From assembly GCA_021229015.1 (NCBI GenBank), contig CM037777.1, positions 28,581,584 to 28,645,583 on the forward strand: 64,000 nucleotides of DNA, given 5' to 3'. Each line of letters begins with the position of its first letter. Positions within the stretch are counted from its first letter, which is position 1. Positions 24,783-36,891 of this stretch are shown here, piece after piece. A program made the position numbers and the translations under genes. The notes under the pieces are model-generated. The model searched no databases and had not been told where the DNA came from. It saw nothing but the letters and a program-made list of their open reading frames with translations. Source of the stretch: Solen grandis (Eukaryota > Mollusca > Bivalvia > Adapedonta > Solenidae).

Positions 24783-27700
24783 TCAGACATGCATGATCCT
24801 GGCACCTGACCCTCCACCCCCAGTACTGGGTCCACTGCCAGGCTCACTGGTCACTTTGTCCAGTACCTCTCCTAGAGATAGTGCAGCAGACAAGTCTCCA
24901 GAGACGGTCAACTGTCCACTCATATAGGCCTGGAAAGCCTTCATCTTGCCGGAGAACATCTTCTGCATGGCATGTACTGAGAGGTCAAGAGTCACATCCG
25001 GGTTACCTGCAGGGTAGGGCCCCTCTCCCACCTTCCCTGACCCTGGAGACAATAAAACAATAGGTCAATGATGTCATTTAAGGACAAATATGTGCAAGCT
25101 AACTAGAATCTAAAATAACTAAAATAAACAAGATCTTATCAGGTAAGAATTCTAAGTGAGGCAGCTATCAGAATTTAATTATTGATATTAAACATGGTTT
25201 CTCTTAAACCCCTTTTTGTCAACAAATGACATTCATTGCCCTCTCAACTTGTTCAGAAATATTCTTTACTCATAGAAACGATTTTCTTATGTTCATTTAA
25301 TAAAAGTTTATATGAGATAACAACCCATACATTGTCCATTATACCTGTATCATATTGTAAAATAGTGTTTCCAATTTGTAAGGGATATAACAGAAATAAG
25401 AACACACCACCTACCATGTTTGAGATCTAGAAAGAATGTTCCTCCCCCTGGTCCAGACAGGTTGAACTGAAAGACTGCTCCTACACTCCGCACCAGCCCC
25501 TCGTTGAGGACCCCGCCCACCTGGGCCATGAGGGCATGCGGGGTCACCATCTGGAGATTAACATCGTCGTGAGACACACCAGGGCTGGCTCCCACTGCTG
25601 TGTCAGCATCTGGTTGCATTCCAGGCAGGACCTGGCCTGAAAATACCATCACAGGGTACCAGAGGATGGTCTGATCCTTTTATACTGATGATCCAGTGGA
25701 TCAGGAAATAAAAGTTTTGGTTCTGTGTCTGCCTGAGAAAACCTTGAATATACCCCTGCCCCTTAAATTAAGGTGGTACATCAAAATCTTACACATTTTA
25801 GCGCAAAAATATAATTTTCAAGGAGTGAAGATCACACTCATGTGGCTCATCAGAGAAAACCCATTCCATATGATAAGAAAGAGATTAGACAGAGATGAAC
25901 ATGAGAACATGCATCTGGTGTCCCAACAAATATAAGTTAGGTAGCTATACAGATGCTGTGTTTACGTAGACAAACAATATTAACATGTGACACATTACAG
26001 ATTTTGCATAAAGCTTTTATCATTTTAATAATTTACTTATTTATTTACTTTAATTTTGTGAATGAACATCTTTTAATACCACATTTCCATATCTATAATA
26101 CAAACATTATGGGATATCTGTATTTATGTTAAGCCCTGGTTCCTTTAATATTTTAATTTCTCATTATTAGGACTGAAATACTGTAACAGTAAACTCAGAA
26201 AGTCAAGTCAAGTTTTCTCATTATTTTCTCAATCCCGAGGCAAAAAATATTTCTTGCTATCTTTCTTCACTATCTATGCTATATCTTACTTAAACATACC
26301 TGTAGAATTCCAAATGAACAAAATATATATTGGTTAACCCTGCCAAGCTTAACACAAGACAACATGTGCCCCTTCGTTTGGAGAATGACATGACTGGCAG
26401 GGCCACCCACATCTTGAAAGATACCATTCACTTACCTGAGCCATTGTTCATAAATGCCCCTGCCAGTTGCTGGAACACTTGTGAAATGGCAGTCTGACCC
26501 CCCGGGAGTGACGCACCACTTTGGGGTTCCTGTATCACCTTGACCTGGGAGCTACAATAAAACACAGTAACTGTGATGGTGTTTGCAGTCTGCATATTTT
26601 AACAATACAAATATAAAAGTGCACTAGCACCTTGAGGTGCATCACTTGGCTTTGGACCTGGATGATGCAAGTGTAAACCCAGCAAACATGCAACATTAAT
26701 TTAACATAATATCATGTTGTGGTGATGTTAGTCATTCATGTTCTGACAATGTAATGTTTTATTTCACTTGAAACTATCAATCAAATTTATGAGTAACGTT
26801 AAAATATTTCAAGACAAGCATCTATAAATAATTGTGAAACTCTTTTTAAGAAGTCTTTACATTGGTTAAAGGATAACATTATATTAACGTTTTAGTTCAT
26901 ATCAGTGAGAACAAATTCATATCATCCACAAAGTGAGTGATATAGGTCTGCCAGAGCTACTCTTTTATTTATAAAGGGTGTGTATGTGAGGTACATGTAT
27001 TTACTAGTTGCCTCACTTTGTTTTCTTTAAATGAAAATCATGACCATGGATTCATCTGCGAGTCAACAGGATTAAATATACAAAATAGTTATATCCTTTT
27101 GTCAACGGTTTGCATGTTAAATAAAAAGAAAACTTGTTTGTTATGAGTAGATATGGAATATATCTTATTTAGAAGAGATAAATTTCAACAATTTTACTCA
27201 CACAATTGTATCACTTCTCTAAATATCATCTATATATCTGTTAACCCTTTCCCTCATACAGACTCATTTTGATGCAGTCAATAGGTACCACATAAAGCCT
27301 GATCTGCAGAAAACCACAGTTAAACCATACCAAATTTAATTATAAAGTCCTCATTTACAGACCACTGAGGAGCAGCGAACAGCATAAAACCTGATCAGCC
27401 TGTGAGTTACTCGCAGGCTGATCTGGTTTTATGCAGTTCGCATAGGTCTTTTCATGGTTTCCTCTATGAGGGAAAGGGGTTAAAGAATACTGTTATATTA
27501 ATGTTTTGATAATTGTACATGAAACCCTATTTTTCATCTGAACAAAGTTGCAACAAAAAGACATAGTTTCAAATTAAGAAAAGATGAGAGCACTGCAAGT
27601 CCAAGTATAATATGCCCGAAGGACAAGCCAGTCCTCAAAGAAGCTTTCAAGGTTAGGACAAAGAAAGTGCAGTGGTACATAAGGGTACTAACTCCAAAAC

Positions 27701-30700
27701 AAAGAATGTAATACAAATTATCTCCTCTTTAAGCACAACTGCATATCAATATCAACCCTCCATTCAAGTATGAAGAAATTCTGATTAATAAGAAAGGAAG
27801 AGTTATCCTTCTTTACTTACATGCAACGTTGTGATAATATTCATCCTTATTAGCATGCATTATAAATAATTAAATGTTAAACTATAGTTATAAGAAGGAA
27901 ACAATGTAAAGAAAAGTGTTGAAAAAGAGTCTTTAAAGAGTATAAAGTGACTTACAATTCCATTCTAGTGATATTTAGTCCCCATCCTGATACAGTCGCA
28001 TTACACTCATCCTGAAAAATCACAATCACATACGAGAATGAAAAAACTAAGTTTAAACTTACTTAATTTTGCATTGCTCCAGAAACAAGTTCTTACAACT
28101 TCATTACTTATACTAATCCTTCTCCTCGGTTCTTGGGTTGGACCAGTACATTGCACATGGGAAAACCATGAAAAATCCTTGCCCACAATAGGGTTTGAAC
28201 CCACAATCTATGGATCCACAGTCACATGCCATACCTCTAGACTATGGCACCCTTTTAAACTAGCCAATGAACAAATTTGATATCCACACAATAAACCAGG
28301 TATGCAGTATTTCTTCCAAGCTTACCAAATGAAATCTAAAAAGTAGGTTTATATATTTTTACACATAAAAGTAATCAATTTTTGTCCTCAAATTCAGCTG
28401 ACCTACATTAAAATAAGGCATAATGAGACTGAAATAAACAATTCTCTCACCAGCACAGCACCAGTTACTTCCTGTTTTCTCATTTCAATATCCTTCAGTT
28501 CACACTTGACTAGATGTTTGAGGAGTGTATTGCGGACCAGAGCCCGCAGTGAAGGGTTCAAGTCCTGCACAGTCGTGATGGACCGGACAGCATCCTGGAT
28601 CTGGTAGTAAACATCTGCCCCCATCTCTACAATGGCAGCATCCCGGGTCAGTAACTAGGACAAACAAAAACATATTAATGAACATGTTGTCAACATTAAT
28701 AAAAGAAGTGTTCCTTAGAACACATGTCTCATCTACTGAAAGAAGTGTAACGGAGAAAGTGTGACTGAAAGATGATGGAGAAGTGATCCCTATGTGTTTA
28801 CCTCTGCTTACAGCAGGTGACACAAAAAGAGTGAAATAATCAGAGGGATTAATTAATTTTTGATATTTTCATAATAATCTAAGTGTCAATGAATATATCA
28901 GTAAAATCAAGAAAATAGTCAACAGTTAGCAATTCTAGGACAGATATCAATTAAAGAGGGTTTGAGAATCCTGCATTTCTTTTATCGGAACTATCGGAAC
29001 TTAATTATATATGATTATTTCTAATCAAGGAAAATCTACAGATACTACTTAGGACTATAATTCAACCTGATATACCATAATGTGTCATTTCTAATGACTG
29101 ACAATATGGTATAACATCAACAGAATACAGCAAATGAACACACCTGTAATGGAGGCACATTGAATGCCTTCATGCGGAATGTCCACTTTCTTCAACTTAT
29201 CAATACATGGCAATACAAACACTACACCTGAAAAAGAGGATGCTACCGAAGGATTAATAGGCACAAAATGCAAAACCTGACCTGTCTTCAAAAGTGAAAA
29301 TGTCAGCCTTTCAGTGAATTATTTTTCATATTGAAAAAAATCATATTCTATATTAATAATGAGAATGGAATTCTGAATAAAACAAATTTGACAATTAAAA
29401 ACTTTAAAATAAAGATAAAAAGAATTCATGGAGCTTAAAATTTGTGGACAGCATGAAGTCACATACCTGGGCCTTTGGCCCCTCGGAGTCGCCCTAGGCG
29501 GAATACTACCAACCTCTCATTCTCTGGCACCACCTAAAAACACCAGGCAAACCAACATCATTCATTGTTCACATGGAATATATCAATATATTGTTCATCA
29601 CATGTAAGGCAAAAAAATATATGTGTGTTTAGGGCAACAGTCTAAAAAAAGATAGGTAAGGTAGGGATGAGGTTTATTTCTTATTTTACTTTTTTTAAGT
29701 CCAGTCATAACAATGAATAAATCGCTGAAAATGACAATCCCAAAAAGGCCATTAAGAACTTAAGGGTTGGCTAGAGTTTTCACTAGGTAAGGTTGGGTTG
29801 CCCAAAACACAGATTTTTTTTTAGGTGTCGTATTTTCAACACAAAACCCATCTTCACTACAGCTTAGATCTAGTTACTGTTTTTTTAATTACCGGTATCT
29901 ATTTAGCCCATTGGGTTATAATGTGCGCACAAATTGTTCCTGGAGATATGCTTTTTAATGCATCTTAGCAACTGAAACTACATTATTTTGACATTATATT
30001 AAAATGAGATTACATAATTTAACCATCCCTGAATTACGAAATCAATAGAGCTTCCGGGGGCATTGCCCATAGCAAATGCCCTGGACATGCAAGACCCCCC
30101 TGTGTGTTTGTGCATACTCTCAGTTTTGGCCTACCTATGCCCCTGAATTATGGTGTTTTACACCAGAGTCAACCCAAAAATGCCTTTCAAACTGCCAACA
30201 ATTCTTATTCTAAATGGGTTTCAACCCTTTACCTGATGTGTATTAAAAATTTGTTCCTATACATAATTATGTATGACTTGGTGACTGTTAATTAACTGAA
30301 CTTTAAATCGTGTATGAAACATTAGATCTGTCTTTTGCTGTGCAGACTGTGTGAAATCTGACATACAATATTGTAGGAGTCCAACATTTCTGTATGAGGT
30401 ACAGGGTGAACGACTATCTAGTGAACAAACCTTAATTTACACAACATAGTAAATGATCAGCATTAAAATTAGACATGTGCACAACTAGAACTACCCCTAT
30501 AGGTGATATACGAGGGTTGTTCAAAAATAAATAGGACTGAGGGTCTTGCATATTTTTTTTTCTGTTAGATTTTAGATATTTTCATATGTATGGCAATCAG
30601 AAAATGTTTTCTACATTTTTGTCATAATTCTATTATATTTTTTGGCTCTATGCACGTGCAATTTGCTATCGAATAACCTTGGTAACAAGCACCCGGCGCA

Positions 30701-33173
30701 GTGCATCAAGTCAGTTGTTCAAGCGACATTTTTCTTGTAATTTATTCCTTATTTGTTGTTTGGTTTTATTCATATTCCACCAACATGTTTCATTATATAG
30801 AAGTGATTTCATGTACAGATTTGACATCATTCAGACATTAGATGCCGAAGTAAACAAGATTTGAATAATACTGATGATATGGTTAAATGCAACAAACATG
30901 CCGTCAAATAAAAAGTTAGATATTTGCGTAAATGTCAAATTTTGTCAGCATACAGGTGATACTCCTGAAAAATCAAGGTAACAAAGGGCGAGAATAGCAT
31001 GAGCAGATCACTCATTTTTAGCTGGCACAAAAGATTTAAAGACAGTGAGGAAGAGATAACAGACAGGGAAGGGTTAGTTACCTGTGCAACTGTGTGAGAC
31101 ATACATAAACGTCATGAGTGACATTTTTTTGTGCGCTGGGTTGCATATCCTTTGTTATTTGTAAATGTCACAGAATTGTTAATAGTAATAAGCATGATTC
31201 CTAAACAGACCCACTTCTTCAAACAGGTGGGTTTCCCTGGTATCCTACTACAATAACACTTAGACAGCTATCTGTGCAATCATTTCAAATGCTTCAGCTT
31301 GTATGAGCTCATGCCTATTACTGTTTGAACCTTACCATCTTTGTAAAATTGACATGTACTTATATCATCACACAATAAATAATGCATGTAATAACCTTGA
31401 AGGCGAGCCAGGCAGATATGGGGAAGGTTGCCACACAGAAGAGGAAGCCCAGGAAAGTGAACAGCAGTCCACACAGGCGGTTGGTCAGCGACTGCTTCAC
31501 TGGAACACGAGAATCTGCAGTGATAGCCGAGGTTCTGACCTCAGTCATTAGTAATAACAATGCACATCTCACATAATTATGTAATATTTATATTTTACAG
31601 TAACTTGGAAACAATTACTTAGCTTGAATGAAATCCTATCAGCATTTTCTAGACAAAGCAAAATGGAGAAAGATTTGTTTTAAAGAACTAAAGCAAACCC
31701 TGAAAGTGATGAAGTCCCCTTGTTTACAGCATGGTCAGAAAGGAATGGTTAATAAACACAATATTTACAATTCTAATATAGTCTCACTAAAGAGAAGCAG
31801 AAATTTAAGTACAAAATTCAGTTTCTGTTCTAGTTTTAGAAAGACACATTTAAAAAATCTAGAGCTCCACAGAGCGGGTCCAATGCTGGTCTGTTTTACA
31901 TGTCAACAACGGGGTAACAATTATTTGAGATTTTAAGTTTGAACACCGTTAGGTATAAAGAGTAACTGTTAAGTAAATATGGAAAAGAAAAAATATCTTA
32001 CATTGTGTACAAGAAATGTAATTGCTTTGAATAAAAACAATTAAAAAAAAATATAAGTTAAAAAGGGGCATAACATTTCATTAAGAATAATGCTCCTTGT
32101 CTTACAACTGCGCCTTGTCATGATTATCAAGTATTCCAAGTTTCGTTGTTCTATCTTTCATAGTTTTTCAAATTTATATACTCATTAAGCAATTTTGATC
32201 AAAATTCTAAGTTAAAAAGGGACATAATTCTGAAAATATAGCTTTCAGAATAATTCCCCTTGTCTTACAACTGCCATGATTTTCAAGTATTTCAAGTTTG
32301 GTATTGAAACTTTTCATAGTTTTTAAGACATTCTACTTAATAAGCAATTTTGACCAAAACTCTAAGGGGCATAACTAAAAAAATATGGCTTTCAGAATGG
32401 TGCCCTTTCTCTTACAATTGTGCCTTGACATGATTATCAAGTATTTTAAGTTTTGTATTGATACCTTTCATAGTTTTCAAGACATTCTACGTAATAAGCA
32501 ATTTTGACAAAAAATTAAGTTAAAAGGGGCAGAACTCAAAAACTATAGCTTTCAGAATGATGCCTCTTGTCTTACAACTGCATCTTGTCATGATTATCAA
32601 GTTTTGTGATGATAATATTCATAGTTTTCAAAACATTCTACTTAATAATTTTGATCAAAATTCTAAGTTAAAAAGGGACATAACTCTGAAAATATAGATT
32701 TCAGAATAATGCCCTTTGTCTTACAACTGCGCCTTATCATGATTATAAAGTTTCCCAAGTTCAGTGTTGATACCTTTAAAAGTGTTTGAGTAATGGGCTA
32801 CATTTAAGTTTTACATGACGATGACAACGACAACGATGCAGCGATCATCAACGATGCAGCGATCATAATAGCTCGACTTTTTCTTCAAACAACGATGCAG
32901 GGATCATAATAGCTTGACTTTTTCTTCGAAAAAACAAAACACTAGTTTACAAATACTGAAATATAATCAAAACCTTAGGTAAAATAAGATGGCCTTACCA
33001 ACAGACAAAGATCCATCCTGTCGCATCATGTTGCCACTATATGTGAAAGCAGACTTGTACTTATCTCTCGACACATCAGAGTTCCCATATGAGAAGGCTG
33101 ACCGATAGTCAAAGGCGCTAACATATCCTGCCTCAGGGTCATCACTTGGGAGACGTGAGTACTGTACAGACAT
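24783..33173 (-). CDS. STOML1: Stomatin-like protein 1 (STOML1), nine coding exons
   Basis: Integral monotopic membrane protein of the stomatin family. It couples an SPFH domain to a C-terminal sterol-carrier-protein-2 (SCP2) domain; vertebrate STOML1 acts at late endosomes in cholesterol handling, and the nematode relative is UNC-24. Exons (minus): 33173-32999, 31514-31396, 29533-29467, 29227-29144, 28654-28451, 28011-27956, 26551-26436, 25636-25415, 25042-24783. All have GT/AG sites and matching phases, giving 433 residues (human about 400). Residues 73-97 form the membrane hairpin with the conserved TFPIS. The SPFH part runs from about 99 to 240 (VVFRLGRLRGAKGPG, FVLPCID, AFNVPPLQ, GADVYYQIQD). 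SCP2 is about 306-428, with FFLDLKHG and AYMSGQLTVSGDL. An in-frame TGA at 33194-33192 supports the start. Exon 4 carries one surplus base (29176-29177). The introns host a mariner fossil, a SINE and a TTAA MITE. Confidence 0.95.
27241..27483. mobile_element. TTAA-flanked MITE, copy 2 (in a STOML1 intron)
   Basis: TTAA at 27241-27244 and 27480-27483, same inverted ends and internal hairpin as copy 1. It lies between STOML1 exons 7 and 6. Nearly identical to copies 1 and 3, so probably young. Confidence 0.85.
28040..28255 (-). repeat. tRNA-headed SINE, third type (in a STOML1 intron)
   Basis: On the minus strand the head GGTGCCATAGTCTAGAGGTA is followed by GTGGGTTCAAACCC (B box), 'caatgtactggtccaaccc' and a tail ending 'aagtaagtttaaactt'. 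Near full length, antisense to nothing but in the same orientation as STOML1. Confidence 0.75.
29176..29177 (-). other. Single-base frame break in STOML1 exon 4
   Basis: The minus strand reads ATT CCGC ATG AAG GCA TTC where the family has I-R-M/T-K/R-A-F-N-V-P-P. Removing one C restores I-R-M-K-A-F-N-V-P-P-L-Q, which then runs to the donor in the phase the next exon needs. Confidence 0.85.
30508..31090 (+). pseudogene. Fossil mariner-like transposon fragment (in a STOML1 intron)
   Basis: Begins with a mariner-like terminal sequence (TACGAGGGTTGTTCAAAAAT). From 30899 the plus strand encodes MPSNKKLDICVNVKFC, then after a stop and indel SLIFSWHKRFKDSEEEITD (near 31007-31070), the helix-turn-helix region of mariner transposases (typically ...W.KRFKEG.E...D..R.GRP). 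The catalytic D,D,D part is absent, and stops and frame changes mark it as dead. It lies in the intron between STOML1 exons 2 and 3, on the opposite strand. Confidence 0.75.
31858..32935 (+). mobile_element. Core-tandem element, type 3 (in a STOML1 intron)
   Basis: Head 'agagctccacagagcgggtc' then 'tggtctgttttacatgtcaa'. Five units of about 152 bases start with AAGTTAAAAAGGG(A/G)CATAA and contain 'ttgtcttacaactgc.cctt' and 'catgattatcaagt'. The tail has GACGATGACAACGACAACG, 'cagcgatcataatagctcga' and 'ctttttcttcgaa'; its ACGATGCAG.GATCATAATAGC segment is repeated. It sits in the STOML1 intron between exons 1 and 2. Confidence 0.75.
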
Positions 33174-33199
33174 CGCACCAAGGGACGGGACTCAAACCT

Positions 33200-36100
33200 G
33201 GCTCCACTGGCTTAGTCTGCCATGATGAATGTAACACATAATGAAAATATTTCAAGTCAAACCAGCATGCCAGATCCATTATAACATGCTCCCTCAACTC
33301 ATGATACCAATTTAAGTTAAAATATAATGCACTGTTTTGTGATTCATTTAGCTGACTTGCATATACAGTGCATTCTCAAAGAATTATAATGTGGTCCAAA
33401 CTTGGACCCTAACATAGCATTATGATCAGGGCTGTAAAATTCTACACCCCCCGCTAGCCCTGGCCAATGAAAATAAGTACAGGGCAAGTGAAAAATAAGA
33501 ACAATTCTTTGTAATTTTCTTGATTTTACTATCTAAAGTTTTGGCAGGGTTAGGCAGGGCGAGTGATAATTTTAGCAATTCAGCAGCCCTGATAATGAAA
33601 CTGCTCTATACTTGTATTTCACATAACTTAAAATTCTCCTCACAGAATGCATGATGCAGAACATTACAAAAAAAGACCATTCATTAGTATAACAACTAAA
33701 GTTTACTATTATAATACTAAGTTGTAATTTAGTAATGTGATTTTAGCATTACTATATTTTATAGTTGATTATTACTGTAAGGGTAGGAGAATGTATCACT
33801 ATTTATTACTATCTGAGACTCAACAACATCAATCAGAAAATGTTCATCTAGCTTTATCAAGGATTGATATAAATTTAATTTATCAAAATAACTTGCAAAT
33901 TATCGAATAATGGTGGAGTGTTAACTCAGGGGCAACACGCTGGACAACTTATCCAGGGGAACAGGGTTAAATCATCCAAATGGTGGAATAGGGGCTTTGC
34001 TTGTATCAATGCTATACATTATTACTATATAAATATTAGATGGTCACTGAGAAGGTTAAATATAAAGAAGCAAAGGGTTTTGACAGCTTTTGTATTCAGT
34101 CTCCATCTCCTCAATAATCTTTTCCATAATTGTTGATGGTGAGAATACTCAATTTTGAATCAGACAATTATACCAAACTAATGATGATGAAGGTTGTCAG
34201 TAAACAGAAAAGGTATCAATTTTATTTAAGATCATTTCCAACTTAAAATTTATCTAAACTGAACCTATAAAGTGCTAGCTCATGGTCGAAGCAGACAAGA
34301 AATAACACCACCCTATTAAAATTTCTTTAAATTCATGCAATTTTCTGTCTGAATTGTAATATTTATATGCCTATGAAATGAATATTACAGTAGCTTTTAT
34401 ATATTCATTGAAGAGTGATTATTTCGAAATAAATAATCGCGAAAATACATGACAAGCATAAATATCAGATACATTTCGCCTATAATGGGTAATATTGGAG
34501 AATGTGAATGCAATATTTACTTTCAAAGAAACGCTGCTCGAAGTACTTAGTTTAAGGGACTTTTCATCATATCAGGAAAAATTCACATAAAACGAACATG
34601 AATGTTTGTTTACATTTGGTGTCATGAAATACACACGCTTATGAGATTTGCTTACAAGCAAAAACTTCCAAAACATAATTATAAAGAAAGAAAATAAAAT
34701 AAAGTTGAAAATTAATAATGATGTAAAAGATATATTCAAGACTTGATTGTTATGATATTTCACAATTTAGTTGATACACAAATGAGAATGACCTAATGAC
34801 ATTAGTAATAACTGACATGGATGCTTAAAAGGTACTGCAACCCTTAAAGAAGTGTTTAGTAAATACAACTTTTTCTTTCATGTTTTTTGGGAAACAAATT
34901 TTAACCTCTTACATTATCAAATCACTCTGTATTGTTTTATAAGTACAGGTCTTTCAAAGTGAAACTAGCGTCAAGTTAGTCAACTAAGAATTAAAAGAAT
35001 AATGTAGGCATAAATCATCATTCTGAGCCCTGTTGTTTTATTACCCCTTATTTATATTGCCCCTGGGGGCTATTCATTATATGTGGTCTATGCTGGTCAG
35101 CAGTTTGTGTTTGTTTATAAGATGCTTAATGAGGGTCCGTCTACAGTATTAACTGTTTTATGGTTCAGACCCCGGAGTGTGACCCAAACTCCTTAAAGAT
35201 TAATTTGAATGCCGAAATAGGTTGAATTTTGAAAAGGTGTGAGGTAGGTACTTAACAAAATCAAGAATTTTGAAGCCAAAGTGGGAATGACAATCTCGGC
35301 TAATTCAGCCTAAATGTTGTCATCCCCTGTGACAAAGGGGTCCTGAAAAGGACCATTTGGGCCAGCTGCCAGAGGCAGACCGTTATCATAGTGTGCTGGT
35401 CAGCAGATACATAGTCAGCTTTTTATACCCCACTGGTCAGCAGTTAGCAGGCCTGGTCAGCTTTTTATACCTTCCCGAATAAGGGAAAATGCCAAGCTCA
35501 CAACTTTCTTACCCTTGAACAGACATCACTCACAGCAACACTGATAATGAAATATCTCACCTTTAATGGATGCAGTCAATCGGTGTTAGTTTCCCCATTT
35601 ATTTATTTTTTTGATATATGCACAATGTACACCTTTCATAGGCATAATCTTTCAAATTTGTGCAAATTTCAGTTGACAGGGCTTCAAATGTTTTGCCCAC
35701 TGTACATGTACTTTTTCTTCCAAGTAAATGATGGTTACATGCAGCGCAATAAATGTGACAAATGATGTGTTAATCACTGGACACATTTTTTTATGGATAG
35801 TTTCCTCATGTGAGAATCAGGTCTCTAGGATGACTGTTATGGGATCAATGGATAAGGCAATTTTTAAAATGGAAATGAAATCACAACACTGAGACGCAGT
35901 CGTAGATTTTTTTGCATAGATTTTTTTTATTTGTGTTATTTCATTAAGAAATGTCTGAGTGACCTGAACTACAAAAGACGCTGACATCACGATGCACAAA
36001 CAGCAATGTGGCAGAAACTCCGTAGGCCAGGGTGACTCCTCAACACAGACTCTCAGGATTACTCCAAGAGCCCCTTCTTTACCCTGCACTTCCAAGAAAA

Positions 36101-36852
36101 GCAATTTTTTGGAACCATTATGGAACAAATTAATGACTATGCCAGTTAGCAACTTACAAGCTGATAAGGTTTTACACAGGTACAGTTTCCTCCTTAGCTG
36201 GACCTATGTAGGTACAAGCTATCTGTTTAAAACCTGATCAGACTGAGAAAGTTTTCCATGCTAACCTGGGTTGCATAACAGTCGTACAAGGTTTCAAAAC
36301 TGGCTCTTATAATGGAGGTCAGGGTTAAGAACACTTACTAACATATATTTTGAGAAGACTGAATTTGAAAATTAAGCGGAGTCAGTAAAAATGAATTTAT
36401 TGTCTTATATTTCAAGAAAATATTCAAATAGTATTTCAAGATAGATACAACAAAACTGAAAATCTAAGTTTTCAATTCTTCAGGTGTTTAATATTAACAG
36501 CATTAAAGATATCATACTAGTGTAACTACAAGCAAAAATGTAGCTTAAAAAATGTATAAAAAGTAGAAAAAAGACAAATTCTTTGGATTTTTACAGCAGC
36601 TTGCTAGAAAATTCTATGAATTAATGGCAGATCATATAAATGATGGCTTCTAAAGAGATGTATTACAGTAATATTGATGCTTTTTCTGACACCTTGGATC
36701 AGCAGTTCTGTTCACACATTGCCTCTTGTACATTGTGGTAATTAAATAAATCTGAAAACATAACATAAAACTAATATACACTATGTACACATTGGATCAA
36801 TTTTATACAGACAGAGGAAAAAATCTATGTAGAAACAACAGAAACGGTATCC

Positions 36853-36891
<39 letters not shown>

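Noticed and set aside
35817..36152. 111-codon minus-strand open frame
   Set aside because: No domain or homology recognised; chance frame in intergenic sequence.
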